From assembly GCA_016934575.1 (NCBI GenBank), contig JAFGSN010000187.1, positions 1-54,332 of the forward strand: a stretch of 54,332 nucleotides of DNA, written 5' to 3'. The first letter of the stretch is position 1. Every line of letters begins with the position of its first letter. The stretch is from Vicinamibacteria bacterium. Lineage in GTDB: Bacteria > Acidobacteriota > Vicinamibacteria > Fen-336. Of the stretch, positions 8,360 through 16,831 are shown one piece after another. A program made the position numbers and the translations under genes. Under the pieces are notes generated by a model. It was not told the DNA's origin. It made no database searches and was given only the letters and a program-made list of their open reading frames with translations.

Positions 8360-10201
8360 TCATCGCAGCACATAGAACCACAGCGCGCCGTAGAGATTCA
8401 ACAAAACGGAATATTGAACGAGCGGAACGAGCGGCCATGGATACGCACGGCAGAGGCGGCCGGCGGCATATACCAGGACCGGGATCAAGTCCACGCCGTA
8501 GCGATAGCCGAACTGAAACCAGCCGTTCGATTCGTGCAGGAGAAGTCCGCCCCAGTGCAGAAACAGCGCGAGCGCAATCAACGCCTTCTCGCTTCGCGGC
8601 AATCTCCCGCTAAGGAACGCCCCGAAACCCAACAGGAGGATCGGACTGTGAATCCATATGGCGGTGCCACGCCCACTGAAGCCCAGGATTTCGCGCCCCG
8701 CATCCCACGCCGGGAGCTGCGCAAAAGCATGAAATAGGTTACGCGGCAGGTATGCCAGATTGAAAACACCGTGTTCTACGGCACGCGACCAGGGAAGAAA
8801 CGTGTGACCGAACTCGAACGGCGAGCCAAAGCGCGCGATGTTATAGACGGCATAGAAGACGATCGGGGGCGCAAAACCGATGATCGCGGCCGCCACATTT
8901 CGCCATGCCGGCGCCCGCCGGCAAGCCAGGTAGCAGTAGAGCGGTACGGTGAAGACGTGGAACGGCCGGCAGCCGACGGAAAAACCCAGCAGAAGAGCGC
9001 CAACTGCCGCGCGAGACGGTGAAACCGCCCCGGATACGCACAGGAACGCGGCGAGCGCAAAGCAGACGCCGAAGAGATGGCCTTGATGCCAGACCGAGCC
9101 CTCGAGCGAAAGATAAAGAACATTCGTTCCCCAGAAAAAAGCGAAAGCCAGGAGAAATGCCGAGCGCCGGTCGGCGCCCAGACGCACCAGCAGGGCGAAG
9201 GCCATCATCATTGATAGCCATGTGGCCAGAAGCAGCGCCAGCGTGTTGGGGGTCTCCCGGCCGAAGATGAGCGTGAGCGGCAACTCGACGAGAGTCGGCA
9301 CCGGCGGGAAACTGACGTAGTAGCGACCCTTGTAGGGTGAAAGCTCCAGCCATCCGCCGTCCTCGAGTTGCGAGACGCGCCCTTCGCGCCAAAGGGTCGC
9401 CTGGAGGGCATGCTGGTCGGCGCCGGAGTGATGTAGAAGCGACCGATCGATCGCCGGCAGCAACGCGAGCCAGAGCAACAGCATCGTGCCCCCGAAGATC
9501 AGAACGTCAGGACGGATGACGCGGCTTGCGGACGCCGCCTCCTTCGGTTGAATCGTCCGACCGAGAAAACGCCAACCCAACGGCGCGGCGAGCACGACGA
9601 TGCCCGCCAGGATGAGCATCAACGAATGAGAGCGCCAAGACGACGCGCGCTCCAGGTGATGCGCCTTGACGATGAACGGGACGACTCCGTCCGGCAGCGA
9701 CTCGATTCGCTCGAGCGTCACGTCGTCGAACCACGCGATGCCCTGATTCGGTCGAGTGGGCAGACCGAGCGTCAACATCAACGTGACCGAGTCGACTCCG
9801 CGCCCGGTCTTGAGATACAACTCCACGGCCTGCCACTCGTTGTCGCCGCGCAAGTCGCCTGCGATACGCGTCAATCCCCGGACTGTCAATCCCGCGCCGG
9901 CCGCATTCCGTCCGATGTCCTGAGTTCGCGCCCAGGCCGAAATGCGATAAAGCAAGCCCGGCGCGACACGCAAATCTTGCATTAGGCAAGCATGCGCGGG
10001 ATCGAGATTCTCGATGCGCATGCTGCGTTCGCCATCGTGGCTGCGGCGCGCATCGACCGTGAATCGACTGCAAGAGTCGTCCATCACGGACGCGACGGCG
10101 GTCCATCCGATCACGCGTCCATCATTCCGCGTCTCCTCAAACGATGGATTGGCGATTGTTACGGCGCCGGCGGCGAACAGAACGAGGAACAGCAGCGACA
10201 C
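8360..10201 (-). CDS. Polytopic GT-C-like membrane protein with N-terminal lectin-like domain
   Basis: Residues 1-16 are hydrophobic (export signal). Residues 17-165 resemble a carbohydrate-binding jelly-roll of the CBM4/9 type: it opens IANPSFEE, has a GWTA motif, and ends AWFDDVTLERI. One transmembrane segment follows at about 190-210, then about ten from 235 onward, including HSGADQHALQATL and SFPPVPTLVELPL, a layout like dolichyl-phosphate-mannose-type GT-C transferases. The start is GTG at 10201; an in-frame TGA sits two codons upstream, preceded by a short stretch MRLAAPFFRNRAY that would make a better signal-peptide n-region (see findings). It probably modifies or transfers a glycan at the cytoplasmic membrane; substrate unknown. 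Confidence 0.7.
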   Translation of the reverse strand: MSLLFLVLFAAGAVTIANPSFEETRNDGRVIGWTAVASVMDDSCSRFTVDARRSHDGERSMRIENLDPAHACLMQDLRVAPGLLYRISAWARTQDIGRNAAGAGLTVRGLTRIAGDLRGDNEWQAVELYLKTGRGVDSVTLMLTLGLPTRPNQGIAWFDDVTLERIESLPDGVVPFIVKAHHLERASSWRSHSLMLILAGIVVLAAPLGWRFLGRTIQPKEAASASRVIRPDVLIFGGTMLLLWLALLPAIDRSLLHHSGADQHALQATLWREGRVSQLEDGGWLELSPYKGRYYVSFPPVPTLVELPLTLIFGRETPNTLALLLATWLSMMMAFALLVRLGADRRSAFLLAFAFFWGTNVLYLSLEGSVWHQGHLFGVCFALAAFLCVSGAVSPSRAAVGALLLGFSVGCRPFHVFTVPLYCYLACRRAPAWRNVAAAIIGFAPPIVFYAVYNIARFGSPFEFGHTFLPWSRAVEHGVFNLAYLPRNLFHAFAQLPAWDAGREILGFSGRGTAIWIHSPILLLGFGAFLSGRLPRSEKALIALALFLHWGGLLLHESNGWFQFGYRYGVDLIPVLVYAAGRLCRAYPWPLVPLVQYSVLLNLYGALWFYVLR

Positions 10202-10626
10202 GGCTCAATACGCTCGATTCCGGAAAAAGGGGGCAGCGAGGCGCATGGCGGAATCTGAAAGCTACTACCAGCGCCTCGGGGGTGTCAAGAGCAATGGATG
10301 TGGAAATGGCGCGCCGTTCCCTTTATCTCGGCGAGACTCCGCGCGTCGGCCGTCATGGCGAGGCTGTCGTCGACATGCTCGCGCCCAGCAGCCGGGCCGT
10401 GCAGACCACACGGAATCTCCGCGGTTTCTGGGCGTGCGCAAGGAGTTGCGCGGACGATCGCCGGAGCGTCCCGGTTCCGAGGACCTTTCGAAGCGCCGAA
10501 CCCGGCGCGCGAAAAACCAACGTTGAGATTCAAATCTCCGAAACACGGCCCTGATCCGCCGCCGGCGTGGAAGGACGCCTGGTCAAGCCGTTGCGTTTGC
10601 GGTACTCTTTCCTAACGGAACAGGCG
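10202..10626 (+). other. Intergenic region between divergent genes, no gene recognised
   Basis: 425 bases separate the minus-strand membrane protein from the plus-strand PilZ gene, so promoters for both should lie here. I could not pick out a convincing -35/-10 pair. ORFs in all frames are Arg-rich and show no family motifs. A 13-codon ORF (MRLAAPFFRNRAY, 10246 down to 10205) ends just before the GTG start of the membrane protein in the same frame. Confidence 0.5.
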
Positions 10627-10950
10627 ATGCCGGAGCGCGAGGCGGAAAGACGTCTGTCGAGGCGTATCTCCTATCCGTGCGAGATCCGCGGCTACGCCCT
10701 GGGCGCGAGCCTGGTGGGCGCTCATCTCACGGACCTGAGCGTCGGCGGCGCATTCGTCGAAATGAACCTCGATCTGACCGAACGTACGGTGATTGTGTTG
10801 AAATTCCGGGTGAATGACGCGAACGTCAAGGTCGAGGGCACGGTCGTGCGCAACGATCCGCCGCGCGGCGTGGCCGTGCGGTTCATCAACCTTGCGCCGG
10901 AGCATCGCGACGCCATCGAGCGTGCGATCGAGAAACACCGGATTGGCTAG
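10627..10950 (+). CDS. PilZ domain protein, c-di-GMP-binding motifs intact
   Basis: 107 residues, essentially one PilZ domain. The RxxxR motif is present near the N-terminus (RRLSRR, residues 8-13) and the second motif [D/N]xSxxG as DLSVGG, so c-di-GMP binding is plausible. The domain ends VAVRFINLAPEHRDAIERAI, typical of the PilZ C-terminal strand and helix. The ORF track extends to 10567, but ATG 10627 follows GGAACAGG and begins right before the RxxxR motif, so I chose it. It lies upstream of an ABC export operon with about 195 bp between them; whether they are co-transcribed is unclear. No other domain is fused, suggesting a stand-alone c-di-GMP adaptor. Confidence 0.8.
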   Translation: MPEREAERRLSRRISYPCEIRGYALGASLVGAHLTDLSVGGAFVEMNLDLTERTVIVLKFRVNDANVKVEGTVVRNDPPRGVAVRFINLAPEHRDAIERAIEKHRIG

Positions 10951-11145
10951 ATCCATCCGTTCACGGTCCGATCCGTTCTGGACGACCGAGCCAAGCGCGG
11001 TTCGCTGCCATGCGCTTTCGTATCCATGCACGGGTAAACCGTTTTCTTGAAGGCGTCCGTATCCGGCGAATATCCGGCGAATGCAACCTGGGACGGGTTA
11101 CCAACGTATTCTGAGATGAGTGCCGTGGAAAGGATGCGAAAACAC

Positions 11146-12240
11146 ATGCGCAAGGGGCTTATCGTCATCGGAATCCTGGCCGCCGGAGGCTTGGCCGCCG
11201 TCCTCTACAGTCGATCGAGCCACAACGGAAACGGTCTGAAAACCGTCGGGGTGACGCGCGGATCCATAGCCGAGAAGGCGCTCGCCATCGGCGCCATCCG
11301 GCCCCAGAAGGAGATCGCGGTCAAAAGCAAGATCTCCGGAATCGTGAAGAACTCGTTCCGTGAGGTCGGGGACAGGGTGAAGGTTGGAGAACCGCTTTTC
11401 GAAATACTGCCCGATCCCACGCCGCTCGAACGGACCGAGGCGCGACGCGAGGCGGAGATCGCGCGCAACATCTTCGAGCAGGCCCGGAAAAAGCACACGC
11501 GTTCGAAGTCCCTGAAAGAGCAAGGCGTTCTCTCGAGCCAGGATTGGGACCTGGCGGAAAAGGAGCTCCAGGACGCGCGTATCCGACTCGATCTGGCCGC
11601 CGAAAAACTGGCCCTGATCGAGAAGGGAAGGATCAAGAGCGATAGTAGCAATCGCCTGGCCGTGGAGTCGATCATCCGCGCTCCGATCGCGGGAACGGTG
11701 CTCGAGCTTCTCGTAAACGAGGGCGATCCGGTGGTTCCCTTGACTTCCTATCAGGCCGGAACCGCCCTGACCACCCTGGCCGACATGTCCGCCCTGGTCT
11801 TCAAGGGAACGGTGGACGAGATCGACGTGGGCAAGCTCCGGGAGGGCATGCCCGCCCAGATCAAGATCGGAGCCCTGCCTGATGCCAAGATCGAAGGCAA
11901 GGTCTACAAGATCGCGCCCAAGAGCACGACCGTCGAAGGCGCCACGCTGTTCGACATCGAGATCGAGCTGTTGCCGGTCAAGGACATCACGCTCCGAGCG
12001 GGCTATTCGGCCAACGCGGAGATCGCGGTGCGCTCCAAGGAGAACGTGCTGATCCTGCCCGAGAGGCTCGTGACCTTCGCCGCCGGCAAGGCCGCCGTCG
12101 AGGTGCCCGGCGTCGCGGGCGACGAGCCCGTCAAGAAGGAGATCGAGGTCGGCCTGTCGGACGGGCTCAACGTCGAGGTGACGAAGGGACTCGTCGAGAA
12201 GGACGTCGTCGTGGAGCGCCCGCCCAAGGAGATCGAGTAG
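11146..12240 (+). CDS. Periplasmic adaptor (membrane-fusion protein), MacA/HlyD type
   Basis: N-terminal membrane anchor at residues 3-19 (GLIVIGILAAGGLAAVL), then the biotinyl-lipoyl half-domain (AVKSKISGIVKNSFREVGDRV), a helical hairpin at about 85-170 rich in Glu/Lys/Arg, the second lipoyl half (IRAPIAGTVLELLVNEGDPV) and beta-barrel. This is the order of MacA-type adaptors linking an inner-membrane ABC transporter to an outer-membrane channel. The ORF is open to a TTG at 11047, but ATG 11146 has GGAAAGGA upstream and starts directly before the anchor; ATGs at 11116 and 11134 are alternatives. It heads a four-gene exporter operon. No outer-membrane TolC-like gene is in the window. Confidence 0.88.
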   Translation: MRKGLIVIGILAAGGLAAVLYSRSSHNGNGLKTVGVTRGSIAEKALAIGAIRPQKEIAVKSKISGIVKNSFREVGDRVKVGEPLFEILPDPTPLERTEARREAEIARNIFEQARKKHTRSKSLKEQGVLSSQDWDLAEKELQDARIRLDLAAEKLALIEKGRIKSDSSNRLAVESIIRAPIAGTVLELLVNEGDPVVPLTSYQAGTALTTLADMSALVFKGTVDEIDVGKLREGMPAQIKIGALPDAKIEGKVYKIAPKSTTVEGATLFDIEIELLPVKDITLRAGYSANAEIAVRSKENVLILPERLVTFAAGKAAVEVPGVAGDEPVKKEIEVGLSDGLNVEVTKGLVEKDVVVERPPKEIE

Positions 12241-12293
12241 CGCCGGGCACGGCGCCAGCGAACGAAGAATCGCCGACATCAGTCAATTCAAGG

Positions 12294-13538
12294 ATGGAAA
12301 CGGTCATGACCTCGCTCTCCTTCCTGCGGCAGATGCTCCAGGACGTCCGGCATCAGAAAGTGCGTACTCTGCTCACCTTGCTCGGCATCACCTGGGGAAC
12401 AGTCTCGGTCGCGCTGCTGGTGGCCTTCGGAGAGGGTTTGCAACGAAGGATCGTGAAAAGCCAAAAGGGGCTCGGCGAGAGCATCGTCATCGCCTGGCCC
12501 AGTCGCACCTCTATTCCATATGAAGGTCTCGGAAAAGGGCGCGGCATCAGAGTTACCGAGGAAGACATCGAGGCGCTGCGACGCAAGATTCCGGACGCGC
12601 GCTTTTCCGGAGAACACTCGGACGGCCGCAACACGTTTCGTCGCGAGCGGGTGCGCATCTCGCCCGGCATGTCGGCCGTCAGTCCCGTTTTCGGAGTCAT
12701 GCGTAATCTCATTCCCGCGCCCGGCGGACGCTTCGTGAACGATCTTGACGTGGATCGTAAGCGCCGAATGGTTTTTCTCGGCGACAAGCTCAAGCAAGAC
12801 CTCTTCGGCGACGCCGAGGCCGTCGGCCAGACGATCATGATCGACAACGCGCCCTTCATGGTGATCGGCGTCCTGAAGAAAAAGGCCCAGGACTCGAGCT
12901 ACAGCGGCCGTGACCAGGATAAGGCTTTCATCGTCGACACGACGTATCGCGGGATTCACGGCGATCGTTACGTCAACAATTTCATCTTTCAGGCTAGGCA
13001 TCCTTCGCTGGTTCCGGAAGTCACGCGTCGGGTTTATGAAGAGCTCGGTCGTCGACTGAAGTTCAATCCCAATGACAAGGAAGCCATCAAGACGTGGGAC
13101 ACCACCGAGGGCGAAAAGTTCCTCTCGATATTCTTCACGACGTTCCGCCTGTTCCTGGCCGTGATCGGATCCTTCACGTTGATGGTCGGCGGACTCGGCG
13201 TGTCGAACATCATGTACGTCGTGGTTGAGGAGCGCACGCGCGAGATCGGAATCAAGCTCGCGGTGGGCGCCAAGCCTCGTTTCATACAGAGCCAGTTCCT
13301 GCTCGAAACCCTGACTCTCACGGCCCTGGGCGGCGTCCTGGGCTTCATCATCACCCTGGCGGTGCTGTGGATCTTCCCCTTTCTCGGCCTCGATGAGTAC
13401 GTCGGCACGCCAACGGCTTCGCCGGCGGTCGTGCTCACGACGGCCGCGCTGCTGGGTTTGATCGGGATCGCAGCCGGCCATTTCCCCGCCCGCCGGGCGT
13501 CGCTGCTCGACCCGGTCGCGGCGCTCAAGCTCTCATGA
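12294..13538 (+). CDS. FtsX/MacB-type ABC transporter permease (first)
   Basis: Four-helix MacB-like permease without fused ATPase. N-terminal transmembrane helix within residues 20-50 (RTLLTLLGITWGTVSVALLVAFGEG), a large periplasmic domain, then three C-terminal helices: IGSFTLMVGGLGVSNIMYVVVEERTREIGIKLAVGAK carries the conserved 'ERTREIGI..A.GA' coupling segment, and the protein ends HFPARRASLLDPVAALK, the standard FtsX terminus. ATG 12306 is as likely a start as 12294, since AAGGATGG would be better spaced for it. Its stop overlaps the next start (ATGA). Together with the adaptor, second permease and ATPase it should form a tripartite export or lipoprotein-handling pump in the inner membrane. 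Confidence 0.9.
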   Translation: METVMTSLSFLRQMLQDVRHQKVRTLLTLLGITWGTVSVALLVAFGEGLQRRIVKSQKGLGESIVIAWPSRTSIPYEGLGKGRGIRVTEEDIEALRRKIPDARFSGEHSDGRNTFRRERVRISPGMSAVSPVFGVMRNLIPAPGGRFVNDLDVDRKRRMVFLGDKLKQDLFGDAEAVGQTIMIDNAPFMVIGVLKKKAQDSSYSGRDQDKAFIVDTTYRGIHGDRYVNNFIFQARHPSLVPEVTRRVYEELGRRLKFNPNDKEAIKTWDTTEGEKFLSIFFTTFRLFLAVIGSFTLMVGGLGVSNIMYVVVEERTREIGIKLAVGAKPRFIQSQFLLETLTLTALGGVLGFIITLAVLWIFPFLGLDEYVGTPTASPAVVLTTAALLGLIGIAAGHFPARRASLLDPVAALKLS

Positions 13539-14794
13539 GATTCGCGGCCGCCGAGATCGCGTTGGTGCTGCGCCTTTTCCAGGCGGACCTCGCCCATCAA
13601 CGCAAACGCATCGCGCTCACCGTCATCGCCATCGCGTGGGGCACGCTCTCGATCGTGCTGCTGCTCTCCTTCGGCGAAGGTCTGAAGCGCTCCTTGAGCA
13701 AGGGCGCCCGCGGCATGGGCGAAGGAGTCGCGGTCGTGTGGCCGGGCGCCACGACGCGGGCCTTCATGGGCCTCCCCTCGGGTCGCCGCATCGCCATCCG
13801 CGAGGAGGACGCGGAGCTTCTCCGCCGCTGCATCCCGGAGATCGAGACGTTGAGCCTGGAGTATGCCCGACATATACCCGTGACCGCGGGGACGAAGAGC
13901 GTGAACACGCGCGTGCGCGGAGTCGAGCCGGAGTTCGGCGAGATGCGCAATCTCCATCCCCAGGCCGGCGGGCGCTTCTTGAACGCGCCCGACATGGCTC
14001 AGAAACGCCGCGTCGTTTTCCTGGGCGAGGAGCTGGCGCGCGATCTCTACGGAACCGAGGACGCGGTCGGACGCGCCGTTCAGATCAACCAGTCGTCGTT
14101 TCTGGTCGTGGGCGTCGCCCGGAAGAAGCTCATGATGGGAATGTACAGCGGTCACGATCGCACACAGGCCACCATTCCGGCGACGAGCTTCAAGGCCATG
14201 CACTCCGACGCCGAGGTCGGAAACCTCGTCTATCGTCCCGCGCGGCCCGAGCTGTCCGGCCGCGCCAAAGCCGAGCTGTACCGCGTCATGGGACGCAAGC
14301 ATCATTTTGATCCCGAGGACACACGCGCCCTCGGCCTGTGGGACACTCTGGAAATGCAACGCATCAACAGAGACGTCGCCGTCGGAGTCCAGATCTTCTT
14401 GGGCATCATCGGCGGCCTGACGCTCTTCGTCGGCGGAATGGGCGTCGCCAACATCATGTACGCCGTCGTCAAGGAGCGCACCCGCGAGATCGGCGTGAAG
14501 ATGGCCCTTGGCGCAAAGGCGCGACAGGTAATGCTGCCGTTCGTGCTCGAGGCGCTGCTGATGACCGTCATTGGCGGGATCCTAGGCGCGGCGATCGCTC
14601 TGCTGCTGATCTTCGGTCTCGCGGCTCTGCCGCTGGAAAACGAAGCGTTCGACCTTCTCGGCCGGCCTACGTTCTCGCCGGTTATCGCCGTGACGACGGC
14701 CCTCGTGCTGGGAACGATCGGCGCGGCGGCCGGATACTTTCCCGCGCGCCGCGCGGCATTCGTCGATCCCGCGGAATCATTGAGGTATGAATGA
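13535..14794 (+). CDS. FtsX/MacB-type ABC transporter permease (second)
   Basis: Paralog of the preceding permease: RIALTVIAIAWGTLSIVLLLSFGEG as first helix, periplasmic domain, then IIGGLTLFVGGMGVANIMYAVVKERTREIG and the terminal [19 protein letters not shown]. Two different permease genes side by side imply a heterodimeric transporter, rather than the MacB homodimer. The start overlaps the previous stop by ATGA, and its own stop overlaps the ATPase start by ATGA, so the three cistrons are translationally coupled, which suits fixed stoichiometry. Confidence 0.9.
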   Translation: MRFAAAEIALVLRLFQADLAHQRKRIALTVIAIAWGTLSIVLLLSFGEGLKRSLSKGARGMGEGVAVVWPGATTRAFMGLPSGRRIAIREEDAELLRRCIPEIETLSLEYARHIPVTAGTKSVNTRVRGVEPEFGEMRNLHPQAGGRFLNAPDMAQKRRVVFLGEELARDLYGTEDAVGRAVQINQSSFLVVGVARKKLMMGMYSGHDRTQATIPATSFKAMHSDAEVGNLVYRPARPELSGRAKAELYRVMGRKHHFDPEDTRALGLWDTLEMQRINRDVAVGVQIFLGIIGGLTLFVGGMGVANIMYAVVKERTREIGVKMALGAKARQVMLPFVLEALLMTVIGGILGAAIALLLIFGLAALPLENEAFDLLGRPTFSPVIAVTTALVLGTIGAAAGYFPARRAAFVDPAESLRYE

Positions 14795-15477
14795 TGATGA
14801 TCGAGATGCGAGCGATTCGCAAAACCTATCGAACCGGCCGCGTGGAGGTCGAGGCGCTCCGGGACGTCAATCTCGACGTGGACCGCAATGAGTTCGTTGC
14901 CATCGTGGGACCTTCAGGCTCGGGCAAGAGCACGCTCATGAATCTGCTCGGCTGTCTCGATACGCCGACCGCCGGCGCGTATCGTCTTTCGGGCGAAAGC
15001 GTTGCCGGACTGGATCGCAACCGGCTGGCCGAGATCCGCAATCGCCACATCGGCTTCGTCTTCCAGAACTTCAACCTGCTTCCCTACGCCAGCGCCCTGG
15101 AGAACGTGGAACTGCCGCTTTTGTTCGCCGGCCTGCCGGCCAACGAACGGAACGAGCGCGCCACTGCGATACTCGAAAAGGTGGATCTCGCCGATCGCAT
15201 GCACCACAAGCCGGGCGAGCTGTCCGGCGGGCAGATGCAGCGCGTCGCCATTGCGCGCGCGCTCGTCAACCGGCCGACCATGGTGCTGGCCGATGAGCCG
15301 ACCGGGAACCTCGACTCGGTATCGGGACGCGGAATCGTGGGTCTCTTTCAGGAGTTGCACGCCGCCGGGCAAACGATCGTGATGATCACTCACGACATGG
15401 CGATCGCACGGATCGCTTCCCGTGTCGTTCAGATCCGGGACGGCGAGATCGTCGAGGACAAGAGCGCCGCGGCATAA
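14791..15477 (+). CDS. ABC transporter ATP-binding protein, LolD/MacB family
   Basis: 228 residues, a complete single nucleotide-binding domain. Walker [11 protein letters not shown]-loop [20 protein letters not shown], signature [15 protein letters not shown], Walker [13 protein letters not shown] and switch histidine in MITHDMAIA are all intact. The sequence type is that of the LolD/FtsE/MacB (DrugE) group that partners FtsX-like permeases. The first codon lies in ATGATGATG, overlapping the stop of the second permease. It energises the adaptor/permease complex from the cytoplasmic side. The cargo cannot be read from the sequence; antimicrobial compounds, peptides or lipoproteins are all possible for this family. 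Confidence 0.93.
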   Translation: MMMIEMRAIRKTYRTGRVEVEALRDVNLDVDRNEFVAIVGPSGSGKSTLMNLLGCLDTPTAGAYRLSGESVAGLDRNRLAEIRNRHIGFVFQNFNLLPYASALENVELPLLFAGLPANERNERATAILEKVDLADRMHHKPGELSGGQMQRVAIARALVNRPTMVLADEPTGNLDSVSGRGIVGLFQELHAAGQTIVMITHDMAIARIASRVVQIRDGEIVEDKSAAA

Positions 15478-15725
15478 GACGCGTGCCCGACCTGACGCAT
15501 CCGCACGCTCGCCTGCCTGCCTCACGGCGTTCGCGCCTTTCCATGGCGCTATCGCTTCCTCGTCGACGCCTCGGACGCGGTTGTTGCGTGACCCGACGCA
15601 CGGCGTCCCTGCGCCGCCGCGCGGCACAAGATCAAATGAACGCTTCGACCCGTCCAGGAAGGGAGCAAATGGCCACGGCGCGGAGATCCGGCTGGTCTTC
15701 AAGGTGAGTAATCGACTATGCTTGA

Positions 15726-15746
15726 TGGACGTTCAAGGAGCGTCCA
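15726..15746 (+). promoter_or_regulatory. Hairpin presenting the pta ribosome-binding site
   Basis: TGGACG and CGTCCA form a perfect 6-bp stem around the 9-base loop TTCAAGGAG, which contains the AAGGAG Shine-Dalgarno for the ATG at 15748. The start codon lies 2 bases after the stem. The loop could display or limit the ribosome site; the sequence shows the structure only, not a regulatory effect. Confidence 0.5.
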
Positions 15747-15747
15747 C

Positions 15748-16755
15748 ATGGCAGATTTTTTAGAGCAAATCTTCGAGAAGGCGAGATCGAGCCCGAAAAA
15801 GGTCGTGTTCCAGGAGGGCGACGACGAGAGGACCGTCCAGGCGGCGGCCGAAGCCACGAAACAGGGCATCGCCCATGTCACCATGATCGGCGATCCCGGG
15901 AATATCAAGAGTATCGCGGAGGCGAGGTCGCTTCACCTCGGCGGAATCGAGATCATCGACAAGGCCGATCCGCCGCGCCTTCAGGAGTTCACGCACGAGC
16001 TATTCGAGCTACGCAAGGAAAAGGGCATGACCGAAGCCGCGGCCCTCGAGCAAATCCGCGAACCGCTCTGGTACGGCGCCATGATGGTCCGCAAGAACGT
16101 GGTGGACGCCTTCGTCGCCGGCGCCGTCCACTCCACCGCGGACGTGTGCCGAGTCGCGATCCAGGCGGTGGGTCTCAAACCCGGAATCAAGACCCTCTCC
16201 AGCTTCTTCGTGATGGTCCTGCCCGGCAAGACCTTCGGCAAGGACGGGATCCTCTTCTACGCCGACTGCGGCGTGGTGATCAATCCCGACGACAGCCAGC
16301 TCGCCGACATCGCGATCTCCGCATCCGAGTGCTATCGGCTGCTGATGGAAGACGAGCCCAGGGTCGCCTTGCTTTCGCTGTCAACCAAGGGAAGCGCGAA
16401 GCACCCGCGCGTGGAGAAGGTCAGGCGCGCATTGACGCTCGTCAAAGAACGCGCCCCGGACCTTGTCATTGACGGAGAGCTTCAGGCGGACGCGGCGCTC
16501 ATCGCCCAAATCGGGCAGCAGAAAGCCCCGGGCTCTCCGGTCGCCGGACGCGCCAACGTCCTCGTCTTCCCCGATCTCGACGCCGGCAATATCGCGTACA
16601 AGCTTACGGAGAGACTTGCCGGCGCCGAGGCCTACGGCCCGATCCTCCAGGGCACAGCCAAGCCGTGCAGCGATCTCTCGCGCGGCTGTAAAGCTTCCGA
16701 TATCGTCAATGTCGCGGCCATCAATGTCGTACGGTTCCAACACCCAGCCAGATGA
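15748..16755 (+). CDS. pta: Phosphate acetyltransferase
   Basis: Monofunctional PTA/PTB-family enzyme (335 residues) interconverting acetyl-CoA plus phosphate and acetyl-phosphate plus CoA. The opening [21 protein letters not shown], the central [21 protein letters not shown] and the C-terminal [19 protein letters not shown] and GPILQG are characteristic of Pta; the last segments distinguish it well from unrelated malic-enzyme fusions. The ORF track begins at 15718, but ATG 15748 has AAGGAG at correct spacing and starts at the usual place. The acetate kinase gene follows 76 bp downstream, so the pair forms the Pta-AckA route for acetate production with ATP yield, or acetate assimilation. Phosphotransbutyrylase is a less likely alternative given that neighbour. 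Confidence 0.93.
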   Translation: MADFLEQIFEKARSSPKKVVFQEGDDERTVQAAAEATKQGIAHVTMIGDPGNIKSIAEARSLHLGGIEIIDKADPPRLQEFTHELFELRKEKGMTEAAALEQIREPLWYGAMMVRKNVVDAFVAGAVHSTADVCRVAIQAVGLKPGIKTLSSFFVMVLPGKTFGKDGILFYADCGVVINPDDSQLADIAISASECYRLLMEDEPRVALLSLSTKGSAKHPRVEKVRRALTLVKERAPDLVIDGELQADAALIAQIGQQKAPGSPVAGRANVLVFPDLDAGNIAYKLTERLAGAEAYGPILQGTAKPCSDLSRGCKASDIVNVAAINVVRFQHPAR

Positions 16756-16831
16756 CTCCGCCATCGAGGACGGGCTGGCGCGCGCGTGACCGAACGCCGA
16801 AATATCGGCCTGTCGAGGAGGCACTCGAACA

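Noticed and set aside
10205-10207. TGA read as sense (stop-codon reassignment)
   Set aside because: TGA is the stop at many coupled gene pairs in the window (ATGA/GTGA overlaps), so the genetic code is standard.
15483-15707. ORF encoding MPDLTHPHARLPASRRSR... between the ABC operon and pta
   Set aside because: Composition is Arg-rich and low-complexity, with no ribosome site at the start; treated as non-coding spacer.
15640-15710. Sequence resembling the signal-recognition-particle RNA tip (GTCCAGGAAGGGAGCAA ... ATCCGGCTGG)
   Set aside because: The invariant CAGG side of the symmetric loop is missing (about five bases short of the GTCAGG-CCC-GGAA-GGGAGCA pattern) and flanks do not pair convincingly; it is more likely spacer sequence.
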